Positions 43,132 to 52,274 are shown, counted from the first letter of the stretch. The stretch: DNA of 64,000 bases from DASRWT01 sp963748485 (GCA_963748485.1 CAVVJF010000022.1:472933-536932); one strand, 5' to 3'. Numbers and translations: made by a program. The notes: generated by a model from the letters alone, not told the origin.

Positions 43132-44154
43132 CGCCAGCGCCCCGCGGATGCGGTCGAGGCGCCCCGCGAGATCGCCACGCAGCTGACGGCGGCCGACCGC
43201 GCGCTTCACGTCGCCTCCGAGGCCGGTGACGAGATCCGTGAAGACGCGGCTCACCACGTAGAGGAGCGCGCCGCTGCCCCAGGGCACCGCCGCTGTCAGG
43301 GTCTGGCTCGACGTGTAGGAGTGGCCCACGAAGAAGTGGCGCTCCACGTGGAGCGCCAGCTCTGGCCGGACCTCCACGAGCTGATGGATCAGGATGGGCG
43401 TGATGCGCCCCTGGAGGCGGCGCTCCACCCAGTAGATGCGGCTCGGCCGCGCGGTGTGCTGGAGGGCGGGGTAGTTCAGGAGCGCCTCGGGTAGCGCGGG
43501 GGAGGCGGCGGCGAGCGGCCGGGCATCCTCCACGGTCTGGCGGAGCTCAGCGGCGGGATCGGTGACACCGCCGCCGGGCCGCATGTAGGGCTCGACGGCG
43601 GCGAGGCCGCCCGCGCGATACGCCTCGGCACGGCGGAGGAGCAGCGTGCGGTACTGCGCGCTGGTGGTGGCCTGGGCGAGCCCGGCCCTCGCCGGGCCCC
43701 CGAGCGCGGGGCGGAGCGCGCGCAGGCCTTCCATCTCCGCGCTCGAGAGGTTCCACACCGAGCCCGGCCGCGACTCCAGCAACTCCTCGGTCTCGGCGGC
43801 GCCCAGGCGCAGCCGGCCGAGGGCTTCCGGCGAGGCGCCCTCCCGCACGGCGGCCCACGCAGTGACGCCGGGATCCTGCACGGCCAGCTCGGCCTCCGAC
43901 AGATATTCGCCCACGCGCGCCACCGGCAGCGGCAGATAGCCCGCGACGCCACTCGCCAGGTCACGATCGGTGCGCTCGGCCACCGGGACGGGGACGATCT
44001 CGCCCGCGAGGAGCCGGCCCCGGTCGTCGGCGGAGAGCTGCCGGGGATCCCACGTGGCCTCGGCGGCGCGCGCCGCGCGGCGCCAAGAGCCCGCGGGGCC
44101 GTGGAGCACGGCCATTGCCACCGCCGCGGTCACGAGCGCCGTCCGTCGCCTCAT
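43105..44154 (-). CDS. Exported protein of unknown function
   Basis: I do not recognise this protein of about 349 residues. It has a signal peptide (MRRRTALVTAAVAMAVLHG, processing near ARAAEA) and a mature part rich in Ala, Leu, Arg and Pro. Notable segments are GEIVPVPVAE, VAGYLPLPVARVGEYLSEAE near 70-90, WNLSSAEMEGLRAL, and an extended C-terminal part WVERRLQGRITPILIHQLVEVR and HVERHFFVGHSYTSSQTLTA, which looks like a START- or lipid-binding-like beta region. An upstream ATG at 44175 adds seven residues, but it overlaps the promoter element of the amidase gene. Convergent with mreB. Confidence 0.72.
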   Translation of the reverse strand: MRRRTALVTAAVAMAVLHGPAGSWRRAARAAEATWDPRQLSADDRGRLLAGEIVPVPVAERTDRDLASGVAGYLPLPVARVGEYLSEAELAVQDPGVTAWAAVREGASPEALGRLRLGAAETEELLESRPGSVWNLSSAEMEGLRALRPALGGPARAGLAQATTSAQYRTLLLRRAEAYRAGGLAAVEPYMRPGGGVTDPAAELRQTVEDARPLAAASPALPEALLNYPALQHTARPSRIYWVERRLQGRITPILIHQLVEVRPELALHVERHFFVGHSYTSSQTLTAAVPWGSGALLYVVSRVFTDLVTGLGGDVKRAVGRRQLRGDLAGRLDRIRGALAKPTPPQSP

Positions 44155-44170
44155 GGTCCGCGTCGCATGA

Positions 44171-44176
44171 TACATT
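44171..44176 (+). promoter_or_regulatory. -10 box (TACATT) before the amidase gene
   Basis: TACATT is followed 8 nt later by GGAGG (44185-44189) and the ATG at 44196. The leader would be about 13 nt, only long enough for the Shine-Dalgarno. No -35 box is clear. Confidence 0.3.
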
Positions 44177-44195
44177 GTTGGCCCGGAGGTGAGTC

Positions 44196-45647
44196 ATGGA
44201 CGTTCCGTTCCAGTCGGCCAAATCGCTCGCGTCGCTCGTCCGTCGGCGGAAGATCGGCTGCCTCGAGCTGCTGGATCTCTACATCGCGCGGATGGAGCGT
44301 CACAACCCGCGGCTGAACGCGATCATCACCACCGATCTCGAGGCCGCGCGCAAGCGCGCCCGCGCCGCGGACGCCGCGCTCCGCAAGGGCACGGAGTGGG
44401 GGCCGCTGCACGGCGTGCCCATGACCATCAAGGAGTCGTACGATGTGACGGGGATGCCCACCACTTGGGGGGTGCCCGCGCTCAAGGCGAACTTCCCCTC
44501 GCGGAACGCGCTGACGGTGGACCGCCTCCTCGCCGCCGGCGTGGTGCTCTTCGGCAAGACCAACGTGCCGATCTATCTCGCCGACTACCAGAGCTTCAAC
44601 GAGATCTACGGCACCACCAATAACCCCTGGGACGTCGCGCGCAGCCCCGGCGGATCCTCGGGCGGCTCGGCCGCGGCCCTCGCCGCCGGCCTCACCGGCC
44701 TGGAAGCGGGCAGCGACATCGGCTCGTCCATCCGCAATCCCGCGCACTACTGCGGGGTATACGGCCACAAGCCCACCTTCGGCGTGGTGCCCCCGCGCGG
44801 GCAGGCGCTGCCGGGGAAAGTGGCGCAGGGCGACATCTCGGTGGTGGGCCCCATGGGGCGCAGCGCCGACGACCTCGCGCTCGGCCTGGCCGCGATGGCG
44901 GGGGCCGACGAGATTGACGCGGAGGGCTGGCGGCTGGAGCTGCCGGCGCCGCGCAAGCGTGCGCTTCGCGACTTTCGCGTCGCCATCATGCTTACCGATC
45001 CCGTCTCCGAAGTCGACGCCGAGGTGCAGGACCGGATCCAGGCGGTGGCGGACTTCCTCTCCCGCCGCCGGGCCAAGGTGAGCGACCGCGCGCGGCCCGA
45101 CATCGACACGGCCGAATCCCACCGCGTGTACGTGCAGCTGCTGCGCTCGGCGACGTCAGGGCGCCTCACCGCGTCCGAGTTTCGCGCGGAGGTCGAGACG
45201 GCCGCCCGCCTGGCGCCCGACGACGACCGCTACTACGCGCGCACGGTGCGGGCCAACACGCTCTACCATCGCGACTGGATGGCCGCCAACGAGGCGCGGC
45301 ATCAGCTGCGCTGGAAGTGGGCGGAGTTCTTCCGCGAGTGGGACGTGCTCCTCTGCCCCGCCGCCGCCTCCGCCGCGTTCCCGCACGATCACGTGGGCGA
45401 GCGCCATGAGCGCACCATCGCCGTCAACGGCCGCCGCGTGCCCACCACCGACCAGCTCTTCTGGGCGGGCTATCCGGGCATGGTCTATCTCCCCGGCACG
45501 GTGGCGCCGGCCGGCTTCACGCCGGGCGGCCTGCCGGTGGGCGTGCAGATCGTGGGGCCGCAGTATGGGGACCGCACCACCATCGAGCTGGCCCGTCTCC
45601 TCGAGCGCGAATTCCAGGCCTTCGTGCCGCCGCCCGGCTACGAATGA
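44196..45647 (+). CDS. Amidase signature family protein
   Basis: This 483-residue enzyme has the Ser-cisSer-Lys triad: Lys79 in MTIKESYD, cis-Ser155 in GGSSGGSAAALAAG and the nucleophile Ser178 in GSDIGSSIRNP. It should hydrolyse an amide to the acid and ammonia; the length and the stretch GVVPPRGQALPG place it among general amidases rather than GatA. No signal peptide is visible. A peptide ABC importer gene follows after 86 nt, so uptake and hydrolysis of amides or peptides may be linked, although that gene seems to have its own promoter. Confidence 0.92.
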   Translation: MDVPFQSAKSLASLVRRRKIGCLELLDLYIARMERHNPRLNAIITTDLEAARKRARAADAALRKGTEWGPLHGVPMTIKESYDVTGMPTTWGVPALKANFPSRNALTVDRLLAAGVVLFGKTNVPIYLADYQSFNEIYGTTNNPWDVARSPGGSSGGSAAALAAGLTGLEAGSDIGSSIRNPAHYCGVYGHKPTFGVVPPRGQALPGKVAQGDISVVGPMGRSADDLALGLAAMAGADEIDAEGWRLELPAPRKRALRDFRVAIMLTDPVSEVDAEVQDRIQAVADFLSRRRAKVSDRARPDIDTAESHRVYVQLLRSATSGRLTASEFRAEVETAARLAPDDDRYYARTVRANTLYHRDWMAANEARHQLRWKWAEFFREWDVLLCPAAASAAFPHDHVGERHERTIAVNGRRVPTTDQLFWAGYPGMVYLPGTVAPAGFTPGGLPVGVQIVGPQYGDRTTIELARLLEREFQAFVPPPGYE

Positions 45648-45663
45648 GGCAGGGGGCGGCCCG

Positions 45664-45693
45664 TTGACAAGCCGGTCTCCCGTCGATCACACT
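45664..45693 (+). promoter_or_regulatory. Possible sigma70 promoter of the peptide ABC genes
   Basis: A perfect TTGACA (45664-45669) is followed after 18 nt by CACACT (45688-45693), one base from the TACACT -10 seen elsewhere here. The start point would be about 45700, and GGAGG at 45723 precedes the ATG at 45734. Confidence 0.45.
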
Positions 45694-45733
45694 CCACGCA
45701 CTTGACGCAATTCCCCTCGCCGGAGGTGCTCGT

Positions 45734-47302
45734 ATGACCGCTTCGCTAACCCGCTGTGGCGCGCTCGCCCTGCTCGCGCTCGCCGTGGTCCTCGCCGGCG
45801 CTCCGGTGCCGGACGCGGAGGCCCAGGTCAAGGGCGGCATCCTGCGCATCGGCAATCTCGGGGAGCCGCCGGCCCTGGACGCCCACTGGACCACCGCCAG
45901 CATCACCGAGACCCTCACCAACCACATCTACGAGGGGCTCTACAGCCTGGACAAGGACAAGAAGCCCATCCCCATGCTCGCGGAGAGCCACACCGTGAGC
46001 AAGGACGGACTCGTCTACACGTTCAAGCTGCGCCAAGGCATCAAGTTCCACAACGGCAAGGAGATGACCTCCGAGGACGTGGTGGCCTCGCTCGTCCGCT
46101 GGGGCAAGCAGTCGATCTACGGTAAGGCGCTCTTCGCCCAGGTCACCGACGTCAAGCCCGTCGACAAGTACACCGTGGACATGCGGCTCAAGGAGAAGTC
46201 CGCCATCGTGCTGATCTCCCTCGCGGTGCCCAACAACTTCGGCGCCATCTACCCCAAGGAGATCGCCGAGAAGTTCGAGCCCGCCGTGAAGGCCACCGAG
46301 TACATCGGCACCGGTCCTTACAAGCTGGCGGAGTGGAAGCCGGACCAGTACATCCGCATGGTGCGCTTCGACGACTACAAGTCGCGCAACGAGAAGCCCA
46401 ACGGGTACGGCGGAGGCAAGACCGCCTACGCGGACGAGCTCCGCTGGGTGCCGGTGCCCGAGGTGGCGACGCGGGTGGCGCAGGTGGAGACGGGTGAGCT
46501 CGACTTCGCCGACGACCTCAACCTGGACGCCTTCGACCGGATCAAGAAGAGCCCCGCGGCCCGGCCCATCGTGGCCAAGCCCTACTACTGGCTCGTCGCG
46601 GTCTTCAACAAGAAGGAAGGCCTGATGACGAACCAGAAGCTCCGTCAGGCCTGGCAGGCGGCCATCGACATCGAGCCGATCATGAAGACGGTGGCCGGAG
46701 GGAAGACAGAGTTCTATCGTATGGACTCGAGCCTCGCGCCGGTCGAGATCACCGCCTGGCACACCAAGCTCACGGGCCTGCCGTGGAACGAGCGGAACAA
46801 GGACAAGGCCAAGCGGCTGCTCCAGGAGGCCGGGTACAAGAAGGAGCCGATCCGCTTCATGACGACGCAGGAGTACAAGTGGATGTACGACTTCGCGCTG
46901 CTCAGCAAGCAGCAGCTCGAGGACGTGGGCTTCGTGATCGACCTCCAGGTGGTCGACTGGGCGACCCTGGTGAAGCGGCGGAACAATCCCAAGGAGTACG
47001 ACGCCTTCACCACCGGGATCGGCGCCGCTTACGACCCCACCCACCACGTCTATCTGACGGCGGCCTGGCCCGGCTGGAACAACGACGAGACCATGCTGAG
47101 CATCTCGGCCGAGCTCGCGCGCGAGACCGATCCCAAGAAGCGGATGGCGCTCTGGGAGCAGCAGACGCGGCTCTTCTACGAGAAGGTCCCGGTCATTCGC
47201 TACGGCGACCTCTTCGGCATGCGCGCGGCCCGCAACACCGTGAAGGGCTTCGACGAGAGCAACGAGCGGCTCCGCTTCTACAACGTGTGGCTACAGAAGT
47301 AA
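45734..47302 (+). CDS. Peptide ABC transporter substrate-binding protein
   Basis: This 522-residue family 5 (DppA/OppA-type) protein has a signal peptide (residues 1 to about 32, ending AEAQ). Core elements are LRIGNLGEPPALDAHWT, YTFKLRQGIKFHNGKEMTSEDV near 96-117, YIGTGPYKLAEWKPDQYI near 192-209 and the C-terminal IRYGDLFGMRAARNTVKGF. It delivers peptides or other ligands such as nickel chelates or oligosaccharides to the permeases encoded downstream. GGAGG precedes the ATG. A strong hairpin separates it from the permease genes. Confidence 0.93.
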   Translation: MTASLTRCGALALLALAVVLAGAPVPDAEAQVKGGILRIGNLGEPPALDAHWTTASITETLTNHIYEGLYSLDKDKKPIPMLAESHTVSKDGLVYTFKLRQGIKFHNGKEMTSEDVVASLVRWGKQSIYGKALFAQVTDVKPVDKYTVDMRLKEKSAIVLISLAVPNNFGAIYPKEIAEKFEPAVKATEYIGTGPYKLAEWKPDQYIRMVRFDDYKSRNEKPNGYGGGKTAYADELRWVPVPEVATRVAQVETGELDFADDLNLDAFDRIKKSPAARPIVAKPYYWLVAVFNKKEGLMTNQKLRQAWQAAIDIEPIMKTVAGGKTEFYRMDSSLAPVEITAWHTKLTGLPWNERNKDKAKRLLQEAGYKKEPIRFMTTQEYKWMYDFALLSKQQLEDVGFVIDLQVVDWATLVKRRNNPKEYDAFTTGIGAAYDPTHHVYLTAAWPGWNNDETMLSISAELARETDPKKRMALWEQQTRLFYEKVPVIRYGDLFGMRAARNTVKGFDESNERLRFYNVWLQK

Positions 47303-47317
47303 CAGGGCGCTGATCCG

Positions 47318-47346
47318 GGCGGGGCCGCCGCCGCGGCGGCCCCGCC
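47318..47346 (+). terminator. GC-rich intercistronic hairpin
   Basis: Positions 47318-47329 pair perfectly with 47335-47346 around the loop GCCGC, twelve base pairs, nearly all G-C. There is no T run, so it may act as an attenuator or mRNA stabiliser that keeps binding-protein levels above permease levels. Confidence 0.5.
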
Positions 47347-47367
47347 GATCCACTCTGTGGACCGGCC

Positions 47368-48312
47368 GTGAGCGCCTACCTCCTCCGTCGCGTCCTCGCC
47401 GTCATCCCCGTGATGGTGGTCGTCGTCACCATCGTCTTCCTGCTCATCCATCTCATTCCCGGCGATCCCGTGAGTGTCATGCTTGGTCCCGACGCCACGC
47501 CCGCCCAGATCCAGGGGACCCGCCAGGCGCTGGGACTTGATCGGCCGCTCCACGAGCAGCTCTTCACCTTCTACGCGCGCATCCTCCGCGGTGACCTCGG
47601 GCACTCCTACTTCCTCGATCGTCCCGTCACCACCGCACTGGCGGAGCGGGCGGAGCCCACCATTGTCCTCACGCTCTGCGCCCTCCTCGTGGCGGTAGCG
47701 ATCGGCGTGCCGTCCGGTATCGTGGCCGCTGCGCACCGGGGCTCCTTCTGGGACCGGGGTCTCATGTTCCTTTCGCTGCTCGGCGTCTGCGTCCCCGGCT
47801 TCTGGCTCAGCCTGAACTTCATCTTCCTCTTCGCGGTGCGGCTGGGCTGGCTTCCCGCCGCCGGCTACGCGTCGATCTGGGTCGATCCCCGCGCCGCCCT
47901 CACCTACATGGTGCTCCCCGCCGTCTCCCTCGGCTTCAATCAGTCCGCCCTGATCGCGCGCATCTCTCGCTCGTGCATGCTGGAGGTGCTCCAGCAGGAC
48001 TACATCCGCACCGCCCGAGCCAAGGGCCTCGCCCCCCGCGTCGTGACCTACATCCATGCCTTCCGTAACGCTCTCGTCCCCGTGGTGGCGGTGATCGGCA
48101 TCACCACCGCCATCCTCATCGGCGGCGCGGTGGTCACCGAGATCGTGTTCAACATCCCGGGGCTCGGGCGGCTCATCATCTCCGCCATCCTCCGCCGCGA
48201 CTACCCGGTCGTGCAGGGGGTGGTCCTGGTGACGGCGGCGGCGTACGTAATCATCAACCTGCTCGTCGATCTCCTCTACGCCTTTATCGACCCTCGGATC
48301 CGCTATGACTGA
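47368..48312 (+). CDS. Peptide ABC transporter permease (DppB-like)
   Basis: This 314-residue inner-membrane protein has the family N-terminus AYLLRRVLAVIPVMVVVVTIVF, the sequence IPGDPV near 31-36, RQALGLDRPLHEQ, and the EAA loop YIRTARAKGLAPRVVTYIHAFRNAL near 212-236, shown here by its key part RTARAKGL. It forms the channel with the DppC-like subunit. The start is GTG 22 nt after the intercistronic hairpin. Its end overlaps the next gene by 8 nt. Confidence 0.92.
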   Translation: MSAYLLRRVLAVIPVMVVVVTIVFLLIHLIPGDPVSVMLGPDATPAQIQGTRQALGLDRPLHEQLFTFYARILRGDLGHSYFLDRPVTTALAERAEPTIVLTLCALLVAVAIGVPSGIVAAAHRGSFWDRGLMFLSLLGVCVPGFWLSLNFIFLFAVRLGWLPAAGYASIWVDPRAALTYMVLPAVSLGFNQSALIARISRSCMLEVLQQDYIRTARAKGLAPRVVTYIHAFRNALVPVVAVIGITTAILIGGAVVTEIVFNIPGLGRLIISAILRRDYPVVQGVVLVTAAAYVIINLLVDLLYAFIDPRIRYD

Positions 48313-49183
48313 GCGCGCGCTGCCGACCTGGCTGCGGCGGCTGCTGCGGCATCCCGGAGTGGTGGGGGGCGCGGCCATCCTCCTCCTCTTCGTCCTCGCC
48401 GCCTTCCTCGCCGATGTGGTGTCCACCCACAACCCGACGCGGCTGGTGCCGGGCAGCCGGCTCCGCCCGCCCGGCGGCGCGCATTACCTCGGCACCGACG
48501 AGTTCGGGCGCGACATCTACAGCCTGGTCATCCACGGCGCCCGCGTATCACTTCTCGTGGGCGTGACCACCATGCTGCTCACCTCGCTGGGCGGCGTGGT
48601 CGTCGGGCTGGTCGCCGGCTTCAACCGGCGGCTCGACACCGTCGTCATGCGCGTCATGGACGGCATGATGGCGTTTCCCGCCATCCTCCTCGCCATCGCA
48701 TTCATGGCCGCGCGCGGCCCCGGCGTGTGGAACGTGATCATGGCGCTGTCCATCGTGTACATGCCGCGCACCGCCATCCTCATCCGCAGCACGGTGCTGA
48801 GCATCCGCGACCTGGACTATGTCCAGGCCGCTCGCGCGCTCGGCCGCCGCGACCTCGCGATCGCCTTCCGCCACATCCTGCCGAACTGCGTGGGGCCGCT
48901 GCTGGTGCAGGGGAGCTTCATCTTCGCGTACGCCATCCTCGCCGAGGCCATCCTGGGCTTCCTCGGCGTGGGCGTCCCGCCGTACGTACCGTCCTGGGGG
49001 AATGTCATCGCGAGCGGGAAGAACGTGATCCGCGAGGCCTTCTGGGTGAGCCTCTGCCCCGGCGTCGCCCTCACCCTCGCCGGCTTGTCCCTGAATCTCC
49101 TGGGCGACGGGCTCCGCGACGTGCTCGAACCCGCGGCTCCGGGTGCAGTAGCGCTCAGTCGCGGCGACGGAGGCGGTGCTTGA
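48305..49183 (+). CDS. Peptide ABC transporter permease (DppC-like)
   Basis: This 292-residue protein has an N-terminal helix, the motif HYLGTDEFGRDIYSLVIHGARVSL near 59-82 typical of DppC, and the EAA loop YVQAARALGRRDLAIAFRHILPN near 173-195. It pairs with the DppB-like permease. No DppD or DppF ATPase gene follows; instead a convergent glycosyltransferase gene overlaps the last 29 nt. ATPases must come from elsewhere, or the operon was cut short by rearrangement. Confidence 0.92.
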   Translation: MTERALPTWLRRLLRHPGVVGGAAILLLFVLAAFLADVVSTHNPTRLVPGSRLRPPGGAHYLGTDEFGRDIYSLVIHGARVSLLVGVTTMLLTSLGGVVVGLVAGFNRRLDTVVMRVMDGMMAFPAILLAIAFMAARGPGVWNVIMALSIVYMPRTAILIRSTVLSIRDLDYVQAARALGRRDLAIAFRHILPNCVGPLLVQGSFIFAYAILAEAILGFLGVGVPPYVPSWGNVIASGKNVIREAFWVSLCPGVALTLAGLSLNLLGDGLRDVLEPAAPGAVALSRGDGGGA

Positions 49184-50171
49184 GCCAGGCGCGAACGAGG
49201 TAGACGGCCCGGCGCGGCGAGGGATCGAGCGCGAAGGCCCAGGCCGCCTGGTTGAGGCATCCCTCGGTCGATCCGGCGGCCGCGAGCTGGCGCGCCCCCT
49301 GGTCGCCGGCGCCCGCGAGGGCCGGGCGCCAGCGCCGGCGCGACTCCGCGCACTCACCGTCGCCCAGCCGGCTCAGGGCGGCCCGCGCCGCGAGCGCGCG
49401 CTCGTAGAGGTTGTGGCCGCTCACCATCAGCTTGCTCGTATCCGACTTCGAATGGAGCCGGTACAGCGCGTAGGGGCGCGCCGTGCAGCCTACCGGTCCG
49501 CCGAGCCCGAGCCGGAAGGCGAGGTCCATGTCGGCGCAGTGCCGGAACAGCGTGGAGAAGCCGCCGACTTTCTCGAGCGCGTCGCGCCGCGTCACCCAGC
49601 CGGCGAACTGGCCAACGTGGAAGTAGACCTCGCGGCACGTGAAGTCGGGGAGCACCGGGTCCTCCTCCGGGCGATGCGGGCCGAGCAGGCGTATCCAGTG
49701 GCCGCTCTCGTCGATCAGCACGACCTGGCCGACGAGCATGATCAGGGCGGGATGCCGCTCGATGACGCGCCGGTACGCCGTATAGAAACCGGGGAGCACG
49801 GCGTCGTCGCCGTGCAGCAGGTGCACCCAGTGTCCCCGGGAGCGGCGGAGGCACATGTTGAACGTCTCGGTGGCGCCGAGATTGCGCGGGTTGCGGTGGA
49901 AGGCGACGCGGCCGCCGCCCTCCTCGCGCACCACCGCCGCGGGATCGCCCCGCGTGGACCCATCGTCGATGACCTCGATCTGCATCGCGTCCGGCCCCGG
50001 GTCCTGGTCGAGGACGCTCCGGAGGGTGATGCGGAGGTAGTCGTCCTCGTTGTAGGTGGGGATCATCACCGACCAGAACGGCCGCGCCGCGCCGGCGGGC
50101 ACGGGCTCGATCGCCGGCACGTGGCGCCGGAGCTCGTCGGCGCTCGGCACGTCGGGCAGGCGCGGGATCAT
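49155..50171 (-). CDS. Family 2 glycosyltransferase
   Basis: This 338-residue GT-A fold enzyme has SVMIPTYNEDDYLRITLRSVL near residues 33-53, EVIDDGSTRGDP with the nucleotide-binding aspartates, RNLGATETFN, and HLLHGDDAVLPGFY near 118-131 holding the DxD-like metal motif. A Trp-rich acceptor segment follows (VGQFAGWVTRRDALEKVGGF). It should transfer a sugar from a nucleotide donor to a polysaccharide or lipid acceptor. It starts inside the stop of the FAD enzyme gene (ATGA), forming a coupled unit with it and the MIOX-like gene. Confidence 0.9.
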   Translation of the reverse strand: MIPRLPDVPSADELRRHVPAIEPVPAGAARPFWSVMIPTYNEDDYLRITLRSVLDQDPGPDAMQIEVIDDGSTRGDPAAVVREEGGGRVAFHRNPRNLGATETFNMCLRRSRGHWVHLLHGDDAVLPGFYTAYRRVIERHPALIMLVGQVVLIDESGHWIRLLGPHRPEEDPVLPDFTCREVYFHVGQFAGWVTRRDALEKVGGFSTLFRHCADMDLAFRLGLGGPVGCTARPYALYRLHSKSDTSKLMVSGHNLYERALAARAALSRLGDGECAESRRRWRPALAGAGDQGARQLAAAGSTEGCLNQAAWAFALDPSPRRAVYLVRAWLKHRLRRRD

Positions 50172-51454
50172 CGCGGCACCGCCGTGCCTTCGGCGAGGCC
50201 GTCGCGAATGGAATCGGCGACGCCCTGGAACGTCCAGCGTCCGTAGCGGCCGACCTGGCGCACGCCGTGCTCGCCGAGCAGGCGGAGCGCGGTCTCACGC
50301 CAGCGGGAACCGGGCCACGCCCAGGTGTAGGCGACGTCGATCCAGGTCGGATCCGCCACCTCGGCGTCGCCGATGAAGCCCCAGTCCTGGAGCTCGCCGA
50401 CGGCGGCCGTCGCGTAGGCCGCGACCTCACGCGCGTCCGGCCGCGTGCCGCCCGGGTACGCGCGCTCGACGTAGATGCTCACGCGGGGCTCGGGCGTCCG
50501 CGGCACGGCGGGGAGGAAGGAGGGGTCCACGTTGCTGTAGAAGCCCACGCGGTGAAAGCCGCTTCGCGAGCGCGGGACGTACACCCAGTGATCGGCCGGG
50601 CACCGGGGCCCGCGGAGCGCCCCCACGTTCAGCACCAGGACGGCGGTGTACGGATCCGGCGAGCCGGCGTCCAGGCCGGCCAGCTCGAGGGCACGGTTGA
50701 GCGGCAGCGTGGAGATGAGGTGGTCGTAGCCCACCACGGACCCGTCCGCGAAGGCGACCTCGCACCGCCGCGTGTCGATGCGGACCGCGCGGCGGCCGTA
50801 CTCCACGCGACTCCCCGCAGCGAGCCGGGCCGCGAGCGCGTCGAGGCCGTCGGCCGGGTAGACGAAGGTGACGTTGTAGCCGGCGGCGGGCGCATCGGCG
50901 ACGGCGCCCAGGGCGGCGGCGGCGAGGTCCACCGGCGACTTGTAGCCGTCCTGCGGCGCGATCCTCGCGTGGAGCCCGCCCGTGTAGAGCGCGTGGAAGG
51001 GCTCGAAGAAGTGTGCGGTGAGGATGGCGCCGAAGCTCTGGGCGAGCCACTCCTGCATGGTGACGGCGCCGGTGCCTGCCGCCCGCATCTCCGCGAGCGC
51101 GCGCGCCGCCACGTCGGGGCCGAGATAGCGCAGGTGGTTCTGCAAGGGGTAGGGCACGAAGAGCTTCTCGTCGGGGAAGTACACCGACGAGCGCCGCTGG
51201 TACCGCCGCACGGGGCCGAGCTCCTCGATCAGCCGGAGCACGGCGGGATCGCCCCCGAAGATCCAGTGCCCGCCGCCGATCTCGAACCGATAGGCGGTGG
51301 CGCGGTCGGCCCGCGCGCGGTGGTCCGCGTCTCCCGGGGTCAGATAGTAGGAGGAACAGATGCCGCCCGGCGCGTCCTCCGCCTCGTAGGCGACGCCGCC
51401 CGACGCACGCGCGGCGGCGAGGCCGGTCATGCCCGCGCCGAGCACGACGATCAT
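50168..51454 (-). CDS. FAD-dependent oxidoreductase (protoporphyrinogen oxidase/amine oxidase-like)
   Basis: This 428-residue protein begins with the Rossmann motif IVVLGAGMTGLAAA and has a second cofactor segment FEIGGGHWIFGGDP near residues 57-70. Later segments (VYFPDEKLFVPYPLQNHL, TLPLNRALELAG, HRVGFYSNVDPSF) resemble UDP-galactopyranose mutase and the protoporphyrinogen-oxidase-like proteins of polysaccharide clusters. A role in converting a nucleotide sugar or sugar moiety is suggested by the neighbouring glycosyltransferase. It starts 13 nt after the end of the MIOX-like gene, so the three genes are probably cotranscribed. Confidence 0.85.
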   Translation of the reverse strand: MIVVLGAGMTGLAAARASGGVAYEAEDAPGGICSSYYLTPGDADHRARADRATAYRFEIGGGHWIFGGDPAVLRLIEELGPVRRYQRRSSVYFPDEKLFVPYPLQNHLRYLGPDVAARALAEMRAAGTGAVTMQEWLAQSFGAILTAHFFEPFHALYTGGLHARIAPQDGYKSPVDLAAAALGAVADAPAAGYNVTFVYPADGLDALAARLAAGSRVEYGRRAVRIDTRRCEVAFADGSVVGYDHLISTLPLNRALELAGLDAGSPDPYTAVLVLNVGALRGPRCPADHWVYVPRSRSGFHRVGFYSNVDPSFLPAVPRTPEPRVSIYVERAYPGGTRPDAREVAAYATAAVGELQDWGFIGDAEVADPTWIDVAYTWAWPGSRWRETALRLLGEHGVRQVGRYGRWTFQGVADSIRDGLAEGTAVPR

Positions 51455-51467
51455 CGCCGCTTCTGGG

Positions 51468-52211
51468 TCACAGCACGACGGAGGAGGGGAGCAGCGCTTC
51501 CGCGAGGCCTCGGTAGTCCGCGAGGCGCTTCCGCGGGATCGTGCAGGGCGACTTGGAGTCGAGGTCGTAGTGGCGGAAGGGGGCGAGGTACCGCTCCGCG
51601 TAGGCGCGGTCGCGCGCGTCGAACAGCGGCGCGCAGCGCGCGGGGTCGATGCTGTGGTAGCGGACGAGCCAGGCCACCGGCTCGTCCACCTCGTCCTTGA
51701 GCCGGCTATAGCCGAACTCATCGTGGTTCCACTGGAGCCACGCCGCGTCGAGCCCGCACCCGGGCTCGTGCTCACCGATGGGCCCGTTGAAGCAGACCAC
51801 GTGCTCGGGCGCCTCGCCGGTGAGCAGGAGCACCTTACCGATGTCGTGCAGGAGGGCGGCGGCCAGGAGGGCGCGATCGGTGACGCCCGCCGACTCCATG
51901 GCGGCGAGGACCTGGAGAACGTGCATCTGCTGGCTCGCGCCGTAGAGCCGGGTATCGGTCGGGTCCACGCACTGGGCGAGACGCTCGAGCACGCTCCAGG
52001 TCTCCACGCGCCCCCACACCGGCCCCGCGTACTTCTTGCGCAGGGCGGCCACGGTCTCGCGGGTCTGGGCCCGGTGCCGGCGCTGGATCTCGTCGCCCGC
52101 CTTGGCGAAAGCCTCGCGCTCGCCGTCATCGCGGGCCGGGGGCGCGGCCGGGCGCAGCTCGTAGCCTCGCCGCGTGAGGACTGCCTTGATCAGCCGCTTG
52201 TGAATCGCCAT
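51468..52211 (-). CDS. Myo-inositol oxygenase (MIOX) family protein
   Basis: This 247-residue HD-fold protein matches MIOX, the di-iron enzyme that cleaves myo-inositol to D-glucuronate. The six iron ligands known from mammalian MIOX can be placed: His97 (QQMHVLQ), His122 and Asp123 (LLHDIGK), His163 (WNHDEF), His186 (RYHSI) and Asp216 (HYDLDSK). The family stretches GASQQMHVLQ and EPGCGLD are also present. Segments near 130-150 are shorter than in the animal enzyme. It leads a minus-strand unit with an FAD enzyme and a glycosyltransferase. The substrate may be inositol or another polyol. Confidence 0.85.
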   Translation of the reverse strand: MAIHKRLIKAVLTRRGYELRPAAPPARDDGEREAFAKAGDEIQRRHRAQTRETVAALRKKYAGPVWGRVETWSVLERLAQCVDPTDTRLYGASQQMHVLQVLAAMESAGVTDRALLAAALLHDIGKVLLLTGEAPEHVVCFNGPIGEHEPGCGLDAAWLQWNHDEFGYSRLKDEVDEPVAWLVRYHSIDPARCAPLFDARDRAYAERYLAPFRHYDLDSKSPCTIPRKRLADYRGLAEALLPSSVVL

Positions 52212-52274
52212 GCATCCACGCTAGCACGCCTCGCGCGGAATGCGGAATCGCGCGGGCGGGACGGCGGCCGCTGC

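Noticed and set aside
47302..49183. Missing DppD/DppF ATPase genes hidden in the permease region
   Set aside because: No Walker A or ABC signature is encoded in any frame downstream before the convergent glycosyltransferase gene.
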